Assembly (NCBI RefSeq): GCF_947493595.1
Contig: NZ_CANLRL010000005.1
Span: 179,493 to 243,492 of the forward strand
Reading direction: 5' to 3'
From: an uncultured Shimia sp.
GTDB taxonomy: Bacteria; Pseudomonadota; Alphaproteobacteria; Rhodobacterales; Rhodobacteraceae
Length of the DNA stretch: 64,000 nucleotides
The position numbers were made by a program, and so were the translations under genes. The first letter of the stretch is position 1. The number at the start of each line of letters is the position of its first letter. The notes under the pieces were generated by a model. That model saw only the letters and a program-made list of their open reading frames with translations, had not been told where the DNA came from and searched no databases. Positions 35,189-45,228 of the stretch are shown here, in pieces.

Positions 35189-37978
35189 TTAGAAGTGTGC
35201 CGACTTGGTGTTTGCAGGCACCTCAAGTGGTGGCGCAAATTTGGTCAGGTCGATGCCTTCAACAGCCGCTTTGTACTCTTCCAGCGTTGGGGTGCGACCC
35301 AGGATAGCAGACAGCACAACCAGCGGCGTGGAGGCGAGCAGCGACTCACCTTTTTTCTCTGGCAGGTCGCCCACAACACGGCCCTGGAACAGGCGGGTCG
35401 AGGTGGCCAGAACGGTGTCACCCTTGGCGGCTTTTTCCTGGTTACCCATGCAGAGGTTACAGCCTGGACGCTCAAGATAGAGAATGTTCTCGTACTCGGT
35501 GCGCGCCTGCTGCTTCGGGAACATGTCGTCAAAGGTGAAGCCCGAGTAACGCTCCAGAATTTCCCAGTCGCCTTCCTCTTTCATCTCATCGATGATGTTG
35601 TAGGTCGGTGCCGCCACAACCAGCGGTGCCTTGAACTCAACTTTGCCATTGGCAGCTTCGAGGTTCTTCAGCATCTGCGCGACAATTTTCATGTCACCCT
35701 TGTGCACCATGCAGGAGCCCACAAAGCCCAGATCCACTTTCTTTTCAGCGTTGTAGTAGCTGATTGGGCGGATGGTGTCGTGGGTGTAGCGCTTGGACAC
35801 GTCGTCGTTGTTCACGTCCGGGTCGGCGATCATGGGCTCAACGATCTGGTCCAGATCCACAACCACTTCGGCGAAGTATTTCGCGTCCGCATCCGGCTTC
35901 AACGCAGAGTTGGCGCCGGATTTGATGTCGGCAATCCGCGCGTCGGCTTTGTCCACCAAGCCCTGCAGAAGCGCGGCTTCGTTGTCCATGCCTTTGTCGA
36001 TCATGATCTGGATGCGGCCTTTGGCCAGCTCCAGCGAGCCGATCAGGGTCTCATCGTTGGAGATACAGACGGAGGCCTTTGCCTTCATCTCTGCGGTCCA
36101 GTCGGTGAAGGTGAAGGCTTGGTCCGCCAGAAGCGTGCCAATGTGCACCTCGATCACGCGGCCTTGGAAGACGTTGTCACCGTGTTGATCCAGCATCTGC
36201 GCCTGGGTGGCATGTACCACATCGCGGAAGTCCATGTGCGGGGCCATTTGGCCTTTGAAGGTCACCTTCACAGACTCAGGGATCGGCATGGAAGCTTCGC
36301 CGGTGGCAAGCGCCAGAGCAACGGTGCCGGAGTCCGCACCAAAGGCAACGCCTTTGGACATACGGGTGTGGCTGTCGCCGCCAACGATCACGTCCCAGTC
36401 GTCCACGGTGATGTCGTTCAACACTTTGTGGATCACGTCGGTCATCGCGTGATACTCGCCTTCCGGATCACGCGCGGTGATCAGGCCGAAGTCGTTCATG
36501 AACTTCATCAACTTAGGGATGTTGGCCTGTGCCTTCTTGTCCCAAACCGACGCGGTGTGACAGCCGGACTGATAGCCCACGTCCACGGACGGGGAGATCA
36601 CGGTGGCAGCCATCGCCTCCAGTTCCTGCGCGGTCATCGGACCGGTGGTGTCCTGAGAGCCCACAACGTTCACTTTCACGCGCACGTCAGAACCGGCATG
36701 CAGCGTCACACCCGGGGTGGTGCCCAGCGCGTTGCGGTTGAAGATTTTTTCAACAGCGGTAAGGCCCTGGCCTTCTACAGACAGCTCTTTGGATGGCGCA
36801 TAGGCAGATTTCAGTTCCTGACCAAGTGCACCAGCAGCAAATGTCTGCAGTTTCTTACCAAAGACCACGGCGTAAGAGCCGCCCGCCTTCATGAACTCCA
36901 CTTTTTGAGGGGTGAAGGCAGCAGAGATGTCTTTCAGCACATTGCCGTCGGCATCCTGCAGCGTCTTGGTTTTGGTGTTGATGGTCAACACGGTGCCGGT
37001 GGCCACGGAGTAGGCCTCTTCCAGCACGGCTTCGCCGTCTTCATCGACCACAACATTGCCGTCCGCATCGGTCTTTTTGACCCAGTTGTCCAGATCAATG
37101 CCGATGCCGCCGGTCACGCCAACGGTGGTCAGGAAGATCGGGGAGATGCCGTTGGTGCCTGCCACAACAGGTGCGATGTTGATGAATGGCACGTAAGGCG
37201 ATGCCTTCTTACCAGTCCACAGCGCCACGTTGTTCACACCGGACATACGGGACGAGCCCACGCCCATGGTGCCTTTTTCCGCAATCAGCATCACACGCGC
37301 ATCAGGGTGCTGTTTCTGCAGCTCCTGAATGGCCACCTGATCTTCCGGCGAGCACATGCATTTGCCGTGCAGTTCACGGTCTGCGCGGGAGTGCGCCTCG
37401 GCACCGGGGGACAGAAGGTCGGTCGAGATGTCACCGATACCGGCGATAAAGGTCACAACCTTGATCTCTTCGTCCACTTCGGGAAGCTTGGTGAAGAATT
37501 CCGCCTTGGCGTAACTTTCCAGCAGCTCTTTGGCGACCGCATTGCCCGCTTTGAACGCTTCTTCCAGACGATCGGTGTCCGCTTCATAAAGGAAGACCTG
37601 AGTCTTCAACACGTCCGCAGCCTGTGCAGCAATCGCGGCATCGTCACCCAGTGCCAAGTCGAGCAGCACGCGGACAGACGGGCCACCCTTCATGTGCGAC
37701 AGCAGCTCAAAGGCGAACTCCGGGGAGATTTCGGCCACGTCAGCCGCGCCGAGAATGATCTCTTTGAGGAAGTCTGCCTTAACGCCAGCAGCACTCGTGG
37801 TGCCGGGCAAGGTGTTGTAAATGAAGAACTTCAGAGAGTCTTCGCGATGGGCGTTGGCGGTGTCTTTGATCTGTTCGATCAGTTCGCTGACCAGCGCGCC
37901 GTTATCGATTGGCTTTGGATTCAGACCTTCGGATTTCCGGGTCTCAATCTCATTCAGATAATCTGTATACAAGCTCAT
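35189..37978 (-). CDS. acnB: Aconitate hydratase B
   Basis: 929 aa, AcnB N-terminal HEAT-like domain, PGCNLCMGNQ, VGGDSHTRMSKGVAFGADSGTVALALATG. Confidence 0.98.
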   Translation of the reverse strand: MSLYTDYLNEIETRKSEGLNPKPIDNGALVSELIEQIKDTANAHREDSLKFFIYNTLPGTTSAAGVKADFLKEIILGAADVAEISPEFAFELLSHMKGGPSVRVLLDLALGDDAAIAAQAADVLKTQVFLYEADTDRLEEAFKAGNAVAKELLESYAKAEFFTKLPEVDEEIKVVTFIAGIGDISTDLLSPGAEAHSRADRELHGKCMCSPEDQVAIQELQKQHPDARVMLIAEKGTMGVGSSRMSGVNNVALWTGKKASPYVPFINIAPVVAGTNGISPIFLTTVGVTGGIGIDLDNWVKKTDADGNVVVDEDGEAVLEEAYSVATGTVLTINTKTKTLQDADGNVLKDISAAFTPQKVEFMKAGGSYAVVFGKKLQTFAAGALGQELKSAYAPSKELSVEGQGLTAVEKIFNRNALGTTPGVTLHAGSDVRVKVNVVGSQDTTGPMTAQELEAMAATVISPSVDVGYQSGCHTASVWDKKAQANIPKLMKFMNDFGLITARDPEGEYHAMTDVIHKVLNDITVDDWDVIVGGDSHTRMSKGVAFGADSGTVALALATGEASMPIPESVKVTFKGQMAPHMDFRDVVHATQAQMLDQHGDNVFQGRVIEVHIGTLLADQAFTFTDWTAEMKAKASVCISNDETLIGSLELAKGRIQIMIDKGMDNEAALLQGLVDKADARIADIKSGANSALKPDADAKYFAEVVVDLDQIVEPMIADPDVNNDDVSKRYTHDTIRPISYYNAEKKVDLGFVGSCMVHKGDMKIVAQMLKNLEAANGKVEFKAPLVVAAPTYNIIDEMKEEGDWEILERYSGFTFDDMFPKQQARTEYENILYLERPGCNLCMGNQEKAAKGDTVLATSTRLFQGRVVGDLPEKKGESLLASTPLVVLSAILGRTPTLEEYKAAVEGIDLTKFAPPLEVPANTKSAHF

Positions 37979-38374
37979 GATGATCCTAGCGATTTGAGGT
38001 TGGCTTAAGCATGAACGCCCTGTCTTTAATGCAATAGCGAGTCACAGGGCAGGTATTGTATGCCGATGTATACCAAGCTTGAAAAAGACGCAAGTTGCCC
38101 TTCGGAACAATTGTCTTGGCCTCCCCCAAATGTGATGGCGCAGTGCGGCGTATGGCCCCCAATGTAGGCTGCCCTGTCCGGTTTTTCCAGCGCACAACAA
38201 CCTTCCAAGCCGCACAGATTGGGAAGCTGTTTCCGGTTAAGACGCGCTTTGCCAAGCTGCGGGGATTGTATTCAAACAATATCTTGTGATCCATGACGCG
38301 AGGTGTCGCAGCATTTTGTTTTCGACGGCGCAGAATGGCTATTGACTCAGCCGCCAGTTTCCACGACTTGGAAA

Positions 38375-38560
38375 GGGATGGTTCCCGAACGACGCCAGTC
38401 AACCGGGATGAAAAGGGAATACGGTGCGGCCACCTCAAGGTGCCAAATCCGTGACTGCCCCCGCAACTGTAAGCGGTAAGCGACCCCGAAAAGACCACTG
38501 AACGCCAGGCGTTTGGGAAGGTTCGGGAAAGCCACAATCCGCGAGTCAGGAGACCTGCCA
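38375..38560 (+). promoter_or_regulatory. Cobalamin (B12) riboswitch
   Basis: gtgactgcccccgcaactgtaagcggtaagcg ... gccactg...cgcgagtcaggagacctgcc B12-box architecture. Confidence 0.95.
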
Positions 38561-38676
38561 TCCAGACGATAACTTCAACCCGGGCGGGGCGTCCGGACAG
38601 GAGGCCAAGATGGCTTTACGGTTTGAACCGTGTGAAAAACTGACTGTGCTTGCCCCGCGCTATCGCGGAGGGCGAG

Positions 38677-39081
38677 ATGCACCACACCACCCACAGAATT
38701 TCTATCTGCACATCCTGCAAACATGTCGGCGAGACCTGTCGCCCCGGCTATGAGTTGATCAAGCGCCTGCGCGAAGCCATCGAGATGGCGGGTGATGCGA
38801 TCACGGAAGAGTTCGAGATTTCGGGCGTCGCCTGTATGGCGGGCTGCAAACATCCTTGCACTGTGGCCTATCACAGCACCCGCAAGGCCACCTATCTGTT
38901 TGGCGACATCACACCGGAGCAGGATATCGAAGACTTGGTGTCCTTTGCACAGCAATATGCGGTGCTAGGCGATGGCTGGTGCTCCTCGGTGGATCGCCCC
39001 GGCAAGCTGCGCACACACACGTTGGCGCGGGTGCCATCGATGATGTTGGCGATTGAGGACAGCGCGGAGCGCCTGTCATGA
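38677..39081 (+). CDS. DUF1636 Cys-rich putative metal-binding protein
   Basis: ISICTSCKHVGETCRPGYELIKRL...ISGVACMAGCKHPCTVAYHSTRKATYLFGDI. Confidence 0.85.
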   Translation: MHHTTHRISICTSCKHVGETCRPGYELIKRLREAIEMAGDAITEEFEISGVACMAGCKHPCTVAYHSTRKATYLFGDITPEQDIEDLVSFAQQYAVLGDGWCSSVDRPGKLRTHTLARVPSMMLAIEDSAERLS

Positions 39082-39860
39082 GAACCGGGCATTTGGTGGC
39101 CAAAGACATCTGTTGGCGTCCTGCAAAAAACCAACCGTTTCTGCTGCACCCTGTGAGTTTTGAGGTCTATCCAGGGCGCGTGCTTGGTGTGGTTGGCCCC
39201 AATGGCGCGGGCAAGTCGACGCTGTTGCGAATGATCTATCACTATCAGAAACCCACAACGGGGCAGGTCATGGTGGATGGGCAGGATCTCTGGGGCATGT
39301 CCGCCAAAGCGGCAGCGTGCAAGGTCGCCGCTGTGCTTCAGGAACAACCCGGCGCGTTTGGCTTGACGGTGCGTGACATTGTGGCGCTGGGGCGCACCCC
39401 GCATCGCAGCGCTTTGTCATCGAGTGGGGCACAGGATGCGGAGATAGTAACCCAAGCAATCGCGCGGATGCAGCTGGAAGTATTGGCCACCCGCGATTTT
39501 GACACGCTGTCGGGCGGGGAACGCCAACGGGTGATGGTGGCGCGGGCTTTGGCGCAGCAACCGCAAGTGTTGGTGATGGATGAGCCGACCAACCACCTCG
39601 ACATTCGCCATCAGCTCGAAATCCTCTCGCTGATCCGGTCGCTTGGGCTGACCATCGTGGTTTCGCTGCACGATCTCAACATGGCCGCAGACGTGTGTGA
39701 CGCCATCCTGCTTTTGAAAAACGGACACTGCCTAGGCTTTGGCAGCGCCGATGACGTGCTCAGCGAACAGCTTGTCTCTGACACGTTTTCGATTACCGCC
39801 CAGCGCCAGGTGCTGAGCGTCAGTCAGAACCAACACCTTACGTTTCACCTCCCCACCTAA
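39078..39860 (+). CDS. Cobalamin/siderophore-type ABC transporter ATP-binding protein (BtuD-like)
   Basis: GPNGAGKSTLLRMIYHYQKP, LSGGERQRVMVARALAQQPQVLVMDEPTNHLDI. Confidence 0.92.
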   Translation: MRTGHLVAKDICWRPAKNQPFLLHPVSFEVYPGRVLGVVGPNGAGKSTLLRMIYHYQKPTTGQVMVDGQDLWGMSAKAAACKVAAVLQEQPGAFGLTVRDIVALGRTPHRSALSSSGAQDAEIVTQAIARMQLEVLATRDFDTLSGGERQRVMVARALAQQPQVLVMDEPTNHLDIRHQLEILSLIRSLGLTIVVSLHDLNMAADVCDAILLLKNGHCLGFGSADDVLSEQLVSDTFSITAQRQVLSVSQNQHLTFHLPT

Positions 39861-39872
39861 AGGACCAAATTT

Positions 39873-40820
39873 TTGACCACCAAATTGACCACTGCCGCTG
39901 TTGGCGCCCTGCTGGCCCTGTCCACCAACACCGCGTTGGCGGAAACCACCGTGGACAGCTGCAACCGCCAAGTGACGTTTAACGCGCCGCCAAAAGCGGC
40001 CATTTCCAATGACGTGAACCTGACCGAGATGATGCTGGTTCTGGGGCTAGCGGATCGCATGGTGGGTTACACCGGCATTTCCGGCTGGAAGACGCTGGAC
40101 AAAGAGATGCGCGCCGGTGTGGAAGAACTGCCGGAGCTTTCTGCAAAGTACCCATCCAAAGAAGTGCTGATCGGTGCGGAGGCGGACTTCTTCTTTGCCG
40201 GTTGGAACTACGGCATGAAAGTGGGCGGCGAAGTCACGCCGGAGACCCTCGCACCGTTTGACATCAAGGTTTATGAGCTGACCGAAAGCTGCATTCACAT
40301 TGGCGAAAAAGACGCCGCCAGTATGGAAGACATGTACACAGACATCATGAACCTCGGCGCGATTTTTGATGTGAAAGACAAGGCGGATGCGCTGGTCGAT
40401 GGCTACAAAGCGGATCTTGCGACCTTCACCAATGGGTTGGCACCGCTGGACACCGCGCCGCGTGTGTTTGTCTATGACAGCGGCGAAGACTCTCCGTTCA
40501 CCGCAGGGCGCTATGCAATGCCAAACGCGCTTATTGAAGCGGCTGGCGGCACCAACATCATGAACGATCTGGAGAAAAGCTGGGCCAAGGTCGGCTGGGA
40601 GCCGGTTGTGGAGCGCAATCCGGAGGTCATCGTGATCGTGAACTACGGCAATGTGACCGCCGAAGAAAAACGTGCGTTTATGATGAACAACCCGGCTTTT
40701 GCGGAGATGGACGCCGTGAAGAACGACCGGTTTGTGACCCTTGAGTACGTTGAGGCAACCCCGGGACCGCGCAACATCGCAGCGGTGAAAACCCTCGCCG
40801 AAGCATTCCGGGCGAAGTAA
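39873..40820 (+). CDS. ABC transporter substrate-binding protein (BtuF-like), TTG start
   Basis: Signal peptide; class III SBP (LTEMMLVLGLADRMVGYTG...); TTG start. Confidence 0.88.
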   Translation: MTTKLTTAAVGALLALSTNTALAETTVDSCNRQVTFNAPPKAAISNDVNLTEMMLVLGLADRMVGYTGISGWKTLDKEMRAGVEELPELSAKYPSKEVLIGAEADFFFAGWNYGMKVGGEVTPETLAPFDIKVYELTESCIHIGEKDAASMEDMYTDIMNLGAIFDVKDKADALVDGYKADLATFTNGLAPLDTAPRVFVYDSGEDSPFTAGRYAMPNALIEAAGGTNIMNDLEKSWAKVGWEPVVERNPEVIVIVNYGNVTAEEKRAFMMNNPAFAEMDAVKNDRFVTLEYVEATPGPRNIAAVKTLAEAFRAK

Positions 40821-41861
40821 ATGGGCGAGAGAGCAGCAGGGCAGCCAAAGAGCAGATTTCCCTATGTGATTGGCGCAGGGGGACTCCTGTTGCTTTTCTC
40901 GATTTCGATCGCAATCAGTGTCGGGGCCGTGTCTGTGCCCCTGCACACGGTTTGGAGCATCCTGATCAATCAGGTGGCGCCGGGCACAATGGAACAGGAT
41001 TGGTCCAAAGGACGCGAGGCAATTGTCTGGGACATTCGGTTTCCACGCGCCTTGTTGGCCTGCCTGATGGGGGCCGGTTTGGCGGTTGTTGGCGGCAGTT
41101 TACAGGCTGTGACGCGCAACCCACTGGCGGACCCACATCTGTTAGGCATTTCCTCCGGCGCTGCCTTTGGCGCGATTTTGGCACTGATGCACACCGGCAT
41201 GTTTTTGGGCCTGATCACCGTGCCGCTGTTTGCCTTTGGCGGGGCACTGGCCGCTACTTTGCTGGTTTTAGCGGTGTCGCAGTTTGCCTCGGCCACCAGC
41301 GCGGATCGGTTGATTTTAGCGGGCGTGGCGGTGTCTTTCATTGTGATGTCGCTGGCCAATGTGCTGATCTTTCTGGGCGATCCACGCGCAACGCACACGG
41401 TGGTGTTCTGGATGTTGGGCGGATTGGGATTGGCACAATGGAGTCATCTGGCTTTCCCCTTTGCTGTCCTTGTCCTCTGCGGGGCTTACATCTGGGCCAA
41501 CGCGGGCAAATTGAATGCCATGACAGTGGGTGATGAGACCGCTGCCACGCTGGGCATACCGGTGGCGCGGTTTCGCCTGATCATCTTTGTTGTCGGCGCG
41601 TTGGTCACCGGGGTGATGGTGGCATTTTCCGGCATGATTGGCTTTGTTGGTCTGATGCTGCCGCACATTGTGCGCCTGTTGGTGGGCGGGGATTATGCCC
41701 GCGTGATTCCGGCCTCGGCCTTGTTTGGGGCGATCTACCTTCTGTGGTCCGACATCATCGCCCGCACGATTATGGCACCGGAAGACATGCCCATTGGCAT
41801 TGTCACCGGATTGATCGGCGGGATGTTCTTTGTCTGGCTGTTGCGGCGGAGGGCGCGGTAA
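40821..41861 (+). CDS. FecCD/BtuC-type ABC permease
   Basis: RFPRALLACLMGAGLAVVGGSLQAVTRNPLADPHLLGISSGAAFGA. Confidence 0.94.
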   Translation: MGERAAGQPKSRFPYVIGAGGLLLLFSISIAISVGAVSVPLHTVWSILINQVAPGTMEQDWSKGREAIVWDIRFPRALLACLMGAGLAVVGGSLQAVTRNPLADPHLLGISSGAAFGAILALMHTGMFLGLITVPLFAFGGALAATLLVLAVSQFASATSADRLILAGVAVSFIVMSLANVLIFLGDPRATHTVVFWMLGGLGLAQWSHLAFPFAVLVLCGAYIWANAGKLNAMTVGDETAATLGIPVARFRLIIFVVGALVTGVMVAFSGMIGFVGLMLPHIVRLLVGGDYARVIPASALFGAIYLLWSDIIARTIMAPEDMPIGIVTGLIGGMFFVWLLRRRAR

Positions 41862-41881
41862 GGCGCCCTGCCCCAACTACG

Positions 41882-42406
41882 TCAGAGAAGCGGATAGTTC
41901 TCCGAATTCTCCAGCGCGTAGTGCCACCATTCATAGGGGTTCAACTCAAAACCGGCACCTGCCATGAGGCCTAACAAAATCAAACGATTTTGCTGAGCTT
42001 CACGGCAGATGTCGATTCTGGAGTGATGCGATTGTTGCAGGGCGGCGTCAAAGTCTGTGCCCATGTCAAGCACGGCACCATCGGCATCCGTGAGCGTCAA
42101 ATCCACAGCGGTACCGCGGCTGTGATCCGAGCCGATCTCGGGGTCTGCAACAAATTCGGGGTCGGGCCGTACCTCCCACAAGCGGCGTTGCACCGCTTGG
42201 GGACGATAGGCATCCAGCAGCAGAAGGCGCAGTCCAAGGGCGGCGGCGCGATCGGCGGCATGAAAGAGCGCATCGGCGGCATGTGTGTGCAAGCGCGCCT
42301 GTTGATCCTCCGGCGTGGTGTAGAGCACCTCACCGGCGAAGTTATTGGTGCTCGCATAGGCAAGTTGCACGTCGATGGCCGCGTGTTGAATTGGGACCAG
42401 CATCAT
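41882..42406 (-). CDS. ddpX: D-Ala-D-Ala dipeptidase (VanX/DdpX family)
   Basis: LLLLDAYRPQAVQRRLW, GSDHSRGTAVDLTL, EWWHY zinc peptidase motifs. Confidence 0.92.
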   Translation of the reverse strand: MMLVPIQHAAIDVQLAYASTNNFAGEVLYTTPEDQQARLHTHAADALFHAADRAAALGLRLLLLDAYRPQAVQRRLWEVRPDPEFVADPEIGSDHSRGTAVDLTLTDADGAVLDMGTDFDAALQQSHHSRIDICREAQQNRLILLGLMAGAGFELNPYEWWHYALENSENYPLL

Positions 42407-43359
42407 GCGGACACCTTTTGTGGGGTGGCGGCTGTTGTTTGGCAACAGCGCACCTGGGCCTGCTCGGTAGGCACCATGTTTTGTCGCACGTCACAGCCCG
42501 CGCCTGCCTGCTCACAGCGGTCTTTAAAGAAACAGCCAGTGGGCAGGTTTCGGTTGGACGGCAGGTCCGTGTTTCTAAGCGCCTCCCCCAGCCCGCCGGT
42601 GGCGCGCATGGTGGGGATCGAGTCCAGCAGGAGACGGGTGTAGGGATGTTTGGGCCCGGCAAGGACAGCGTCAGACGCGCCATGCTCCACCACCTGACCC
42701 AGATACATCACGGCGACCTCATCACAGAGATAGCGCACCACGGAAATGTCGTGGGAGATGAAAATGTAGGTCAGGCCGCGTTCAGCCTGCAGGTCTTTGA
42801 GCAGGTTCAGAATTTGCGCCTGAATGGAGATATCAAGCGCCGAGGTCGGCTCGTCGAGCACAATCACATCCGGATCGGAGGACAGCGCGCGGGCGATGGC
42901 AATCCGCTGACGCTGACCACCGGAGAATTCATGGGGATAGCGGTCGAGCACCTCAGGGCGCAGGCCCACTTTGGCGGCAAGATCGGCTGCCAATGCACGC
43001 AATTCGGCTTTGGGGCGTTTGGAAACAGCAAAGACGGGTTCGGTGATCACACGCCAGACCGGCATACGCGCGTTGAGCGAGCTTTGCGGGTCTTGGAACA
43101 CAATTTGCACATCATGATCTGCGCCAAAGTTGCGGATCACTTCGCCCTCAGACGGCTTGCGAATGCCCATAAGCACCTGCGCCAAGGTGGACTTGCCACA
43201 GCCGGATTCACCAACAACACCCAGCGTTTTGCCACGCAGGATTTCGAGATCAATGCCGTTGAGCGCATGCACAAACCCACGTGGGCGACCACGCCAGTCT
43301 TCGCCAAACGGGAAGCGCATGTGGATGTTGGAGAGCGTCATCACGCTGTCAGTAGTCAT
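42403..43359 (-). CDS. ddpF: Dipeptide ABC transporter ATP-binding protein
   Basis: GESGCGKSTLAQVLMG, FSGGQRQRIAIARAL, oligopeptide C-terminal Cys-rich extension. Confidence 0.85.
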   Translation of the reverse strand: MTTDSVMTLSNIHMRFPFGEDWRGRPRGFVHALNGIDLEILRGKTLGVVGESGCGKSTLAQVLMGIRKPSEGEVIRNFGADHDVQIVFQDPQSSLNARMPVWRVITEPVFAVSKRPKAELRALAADLAAKVGLRPEVLDRYPHEFSGGQRQRIAIARALSSDPDVIVLDEPTSALDISIQAQILNLLKDLQAERGLTYIFISHDISVVRYLCDEVAVMYLGQVVEHGASDAVLAGPKHPYTRLLLDSIPTMRATGGLGEALRNTDLPSNRNLPTGCFFKDRCEQAGAGCDVRQNMVPTEQAQVRCCQTTAATPQKVSA

Positions 43360-44333
43360 GCGGAGATCTCCTCGCGCAGCCAGCAGGCGGCTTGGTGTTT
43401 ACTGCCAACGTCGGTCAGCACAGGACGCGAGTCACAAGCGGCATGTGCGTGACGACAGCGGGCCTGAAAGGCGCAGCCTTTTGGCGGGTTGACCAGATTG
43501 GGCACGGTGCCCGGAATTGACGCAAGCGGCGCCCCCGGATCAGCGTCCTCAGGCAGGGCTTCGATCAAGGCGGCGGTGTAGGGGTGTTGCGGATTGCCCA
43601 GCACCTTTTGCGCCGGTCCGGATTCCACCACACGGCCTGCATACATCACATAGATGCGGTCACAGAACTGGCTGATCACTGCCAAATCATGTGAGATGAA
43701 CAGCACCGAGGCCCCGGTTTGGCGGGCCTTGGCGTGCAACAATTGCAGCACCTGCCGTTGCACCGTCACATCCAAGGCGGTGGTGGGTTCGTCCGCCACC
43801 AGAAGCTTGGGTGAGCAGGCAAAGGCCATGCCGATCAGGATACGCTGGCGCATACCGCCGGAGAGTTCAAACGGGTAGCGCCCCAAGATTTCTTCGGCAT
43901 CGTTGATGCGCATGTCCTTGAGCAGTTCGATGGCCCGATCCCGGGCTGCCATGCCGCGCAGATCGGAGTGCAGTTCGATCACCCGCAACATCTGTTTGCC
44001 AATGGTCTTGGTGGGGTTGAGTGCGGTTTGTGGCTCCTGAAAGATCATCGCCACATCGCCGCCGCGCAGCTTGTTCATCTCGCGCTCAGACATGGTGGCG
44101 ACGTCCCGCCCCAGAATGCTGATGGTGCCCGCAGATTGGCGGAACGCGCCTGTGGGCAACAAGCCAAGTGCCGTCATGGCCGTGACCGACTTGGCCGAGC
44201 CACTTTCGCCCACAAGGCCTACAATCTCGCCCGGTTGCACATCCAAGTCCACGCCGTTCACCGCGTGCACATCACCTGCAAAGCCTGGAAACAGAACTTC
44301 CAGCCCGTCAATTTTTAGTACTGGGTCCGCCAT
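43356..44333 (-). CDS. ddpD: Dipeptide ABC transporter ATP-binding protein
   Basis: GESGSAKSVTAMTALGLLP, LSGGMRQRILIGMAFACSPKLLVADEPTTALDVT; start MADPVLKIDG. Confidence 0.85.
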   Translation of the reverse strand: MADPVLKIDGLEVLFPGFAGDVHAVNGVDLDVQPGEIVGLVGESGSAKSVTAMTALGLLPTGAFRQSAGTISILGRDVATMSEREMNKLRGGDVAMIFQEPQTALNPTKTIGKQMLRVIELHSDLRGMAARDRAIELLKDMRINDAEEILGRYPFELSGGMRQRILIGMAFACSPKLLVADEPTTALDVTVQRQVLQLLHAKARQTGASVLFISHDLAVISQFCDRIYVMYAGRVVESGPAQKVLGNPQHPYTAALIEALPEDADPGAPLASIPGTVPNLVNPPKGCAFQARCRHAHAACDSRPVLTDVGSKHQAACWLREEISA

Positions 44334-44334
44334 G

Positions 44335-45228
44335 TCAGCGTGCCTTCTGTTTGGGATCAAGGATGTCGCGGATGCCGTCACCCAAGAGGTTGAAGGCGGT
44401 GGCGGTGATCAGGATGGCAAAGCCTGGGAAGGCTGAGTACCACCATTGGTCCAAGATGTAGTTGCGTCCGGTGGCCACCATGGCGCCCCATTCGGCGGTG
44501 GGCTGCTGCGCACCAAGGCCAATGAAGCTCAGCGCGGAGGCCAGAAGGATGGTGCTGCCGAGGTCCAGCGTCGCCTGCACCATGACCGGAGATAGGATGT
44601 TGGGCAGGATATGCCAGCGCAGAATGTGCAGTTTGGACGCTTTGAAGGTTTCGGCGGCGGTTACAAAAGACATTTCTCGGATCAGCAAAGTCTGGCCGCG
44701 TGAAATGCGCACGTAGACCGGGATGCGCACCAGGGCGATGGCAATGGCCGCATTGATCAAGCTTGGGCCAAGCGCGGCAGCCAGCGCCATGATCAGCACC
44801 AAGGACGGCACAGAAAGCACCACATCCATCAGCCGCATGATCACCACATCCACACGCCTACCAATCAGGCCGGCAAAAGCGCCCACAAACGTGCCGATGA
44901 AACCGGCAACCAGCACCACAAAGAAGCCCACAGCCACGGATTGCCGCCCGCCATAAAGAATGCGGGAGTAGAGATCACGGCCCACTTCATCCGTGCCAAA
45001 GAAATGGTCCCAGCTGGGCGCAGCCAGACGGGCGCGCAGATCGATTGCGTTGGGATCATGGGTGGCAAAGACCGGTGCGAAGATCACCAGAAACAGCACG
45101 GTCAGCACTACGGCGCCGCCGCCAAGCGTGAGCGGGCTTTTCTTGATTTGATACCAGAGATAACCCCAATCCACCCGCGACAACGCGCGTTTGATTGGGT
45201 TCACAGAGACGGTTGCGTCGCTCATCAC
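44335..45228 (-). CDS. ddpC: Dipeptide ABC transporter permease
   Basis: DppC-like permease; FGTDEVGRDLYSRILYGGRQS. Confidence 0.85.
   Translation of the reverse strand: MMSDATVSVNPIKRALSRVDWGYLWYQIKKSPLTLGGGAVVLTVLFLVIFAPVFATHDPNAIDLRARLAAPSWDHFFGTDEVGRDLYSRILYGGRQSVAVGFFVVLVAGFIGTFVGAFAGLIGRRVDVVIMRLMDVVLSVPSLVLIMALAAALGPSLINAAIAIALVRIPVYVRISRGQTLLIREMSFVTAAETFKASKLHILRWHILPNILSPVMVQATLDLGSTILLASALSFIGLGAQQPTAEWGAMVATGRNYILDQWWYSAFPGFAILITATAFNLLGDGIRDILDPKQKAR

Noticed and set aside
35159-38008. 949-aa ORF on + strand
   Set aside because: Exact antisense shadow of acnB; composition is His/Gly/Arg-rich without family motifs, a known GC-rich artifact.
37986-38561. 191-aa ORF on - strand
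   Set aside because: Runs antisense through the B12 riboswitch; no coding signature.
1-42406. A single D-amino-acid/peptidoglycan system linking the class IV aminotransferase, D-aminoacylase, M19 dipeptidase and DdpX
   Set aside because: The genes sit in separate operons, two of them inside the mobile element; the theme is probably coincidence.
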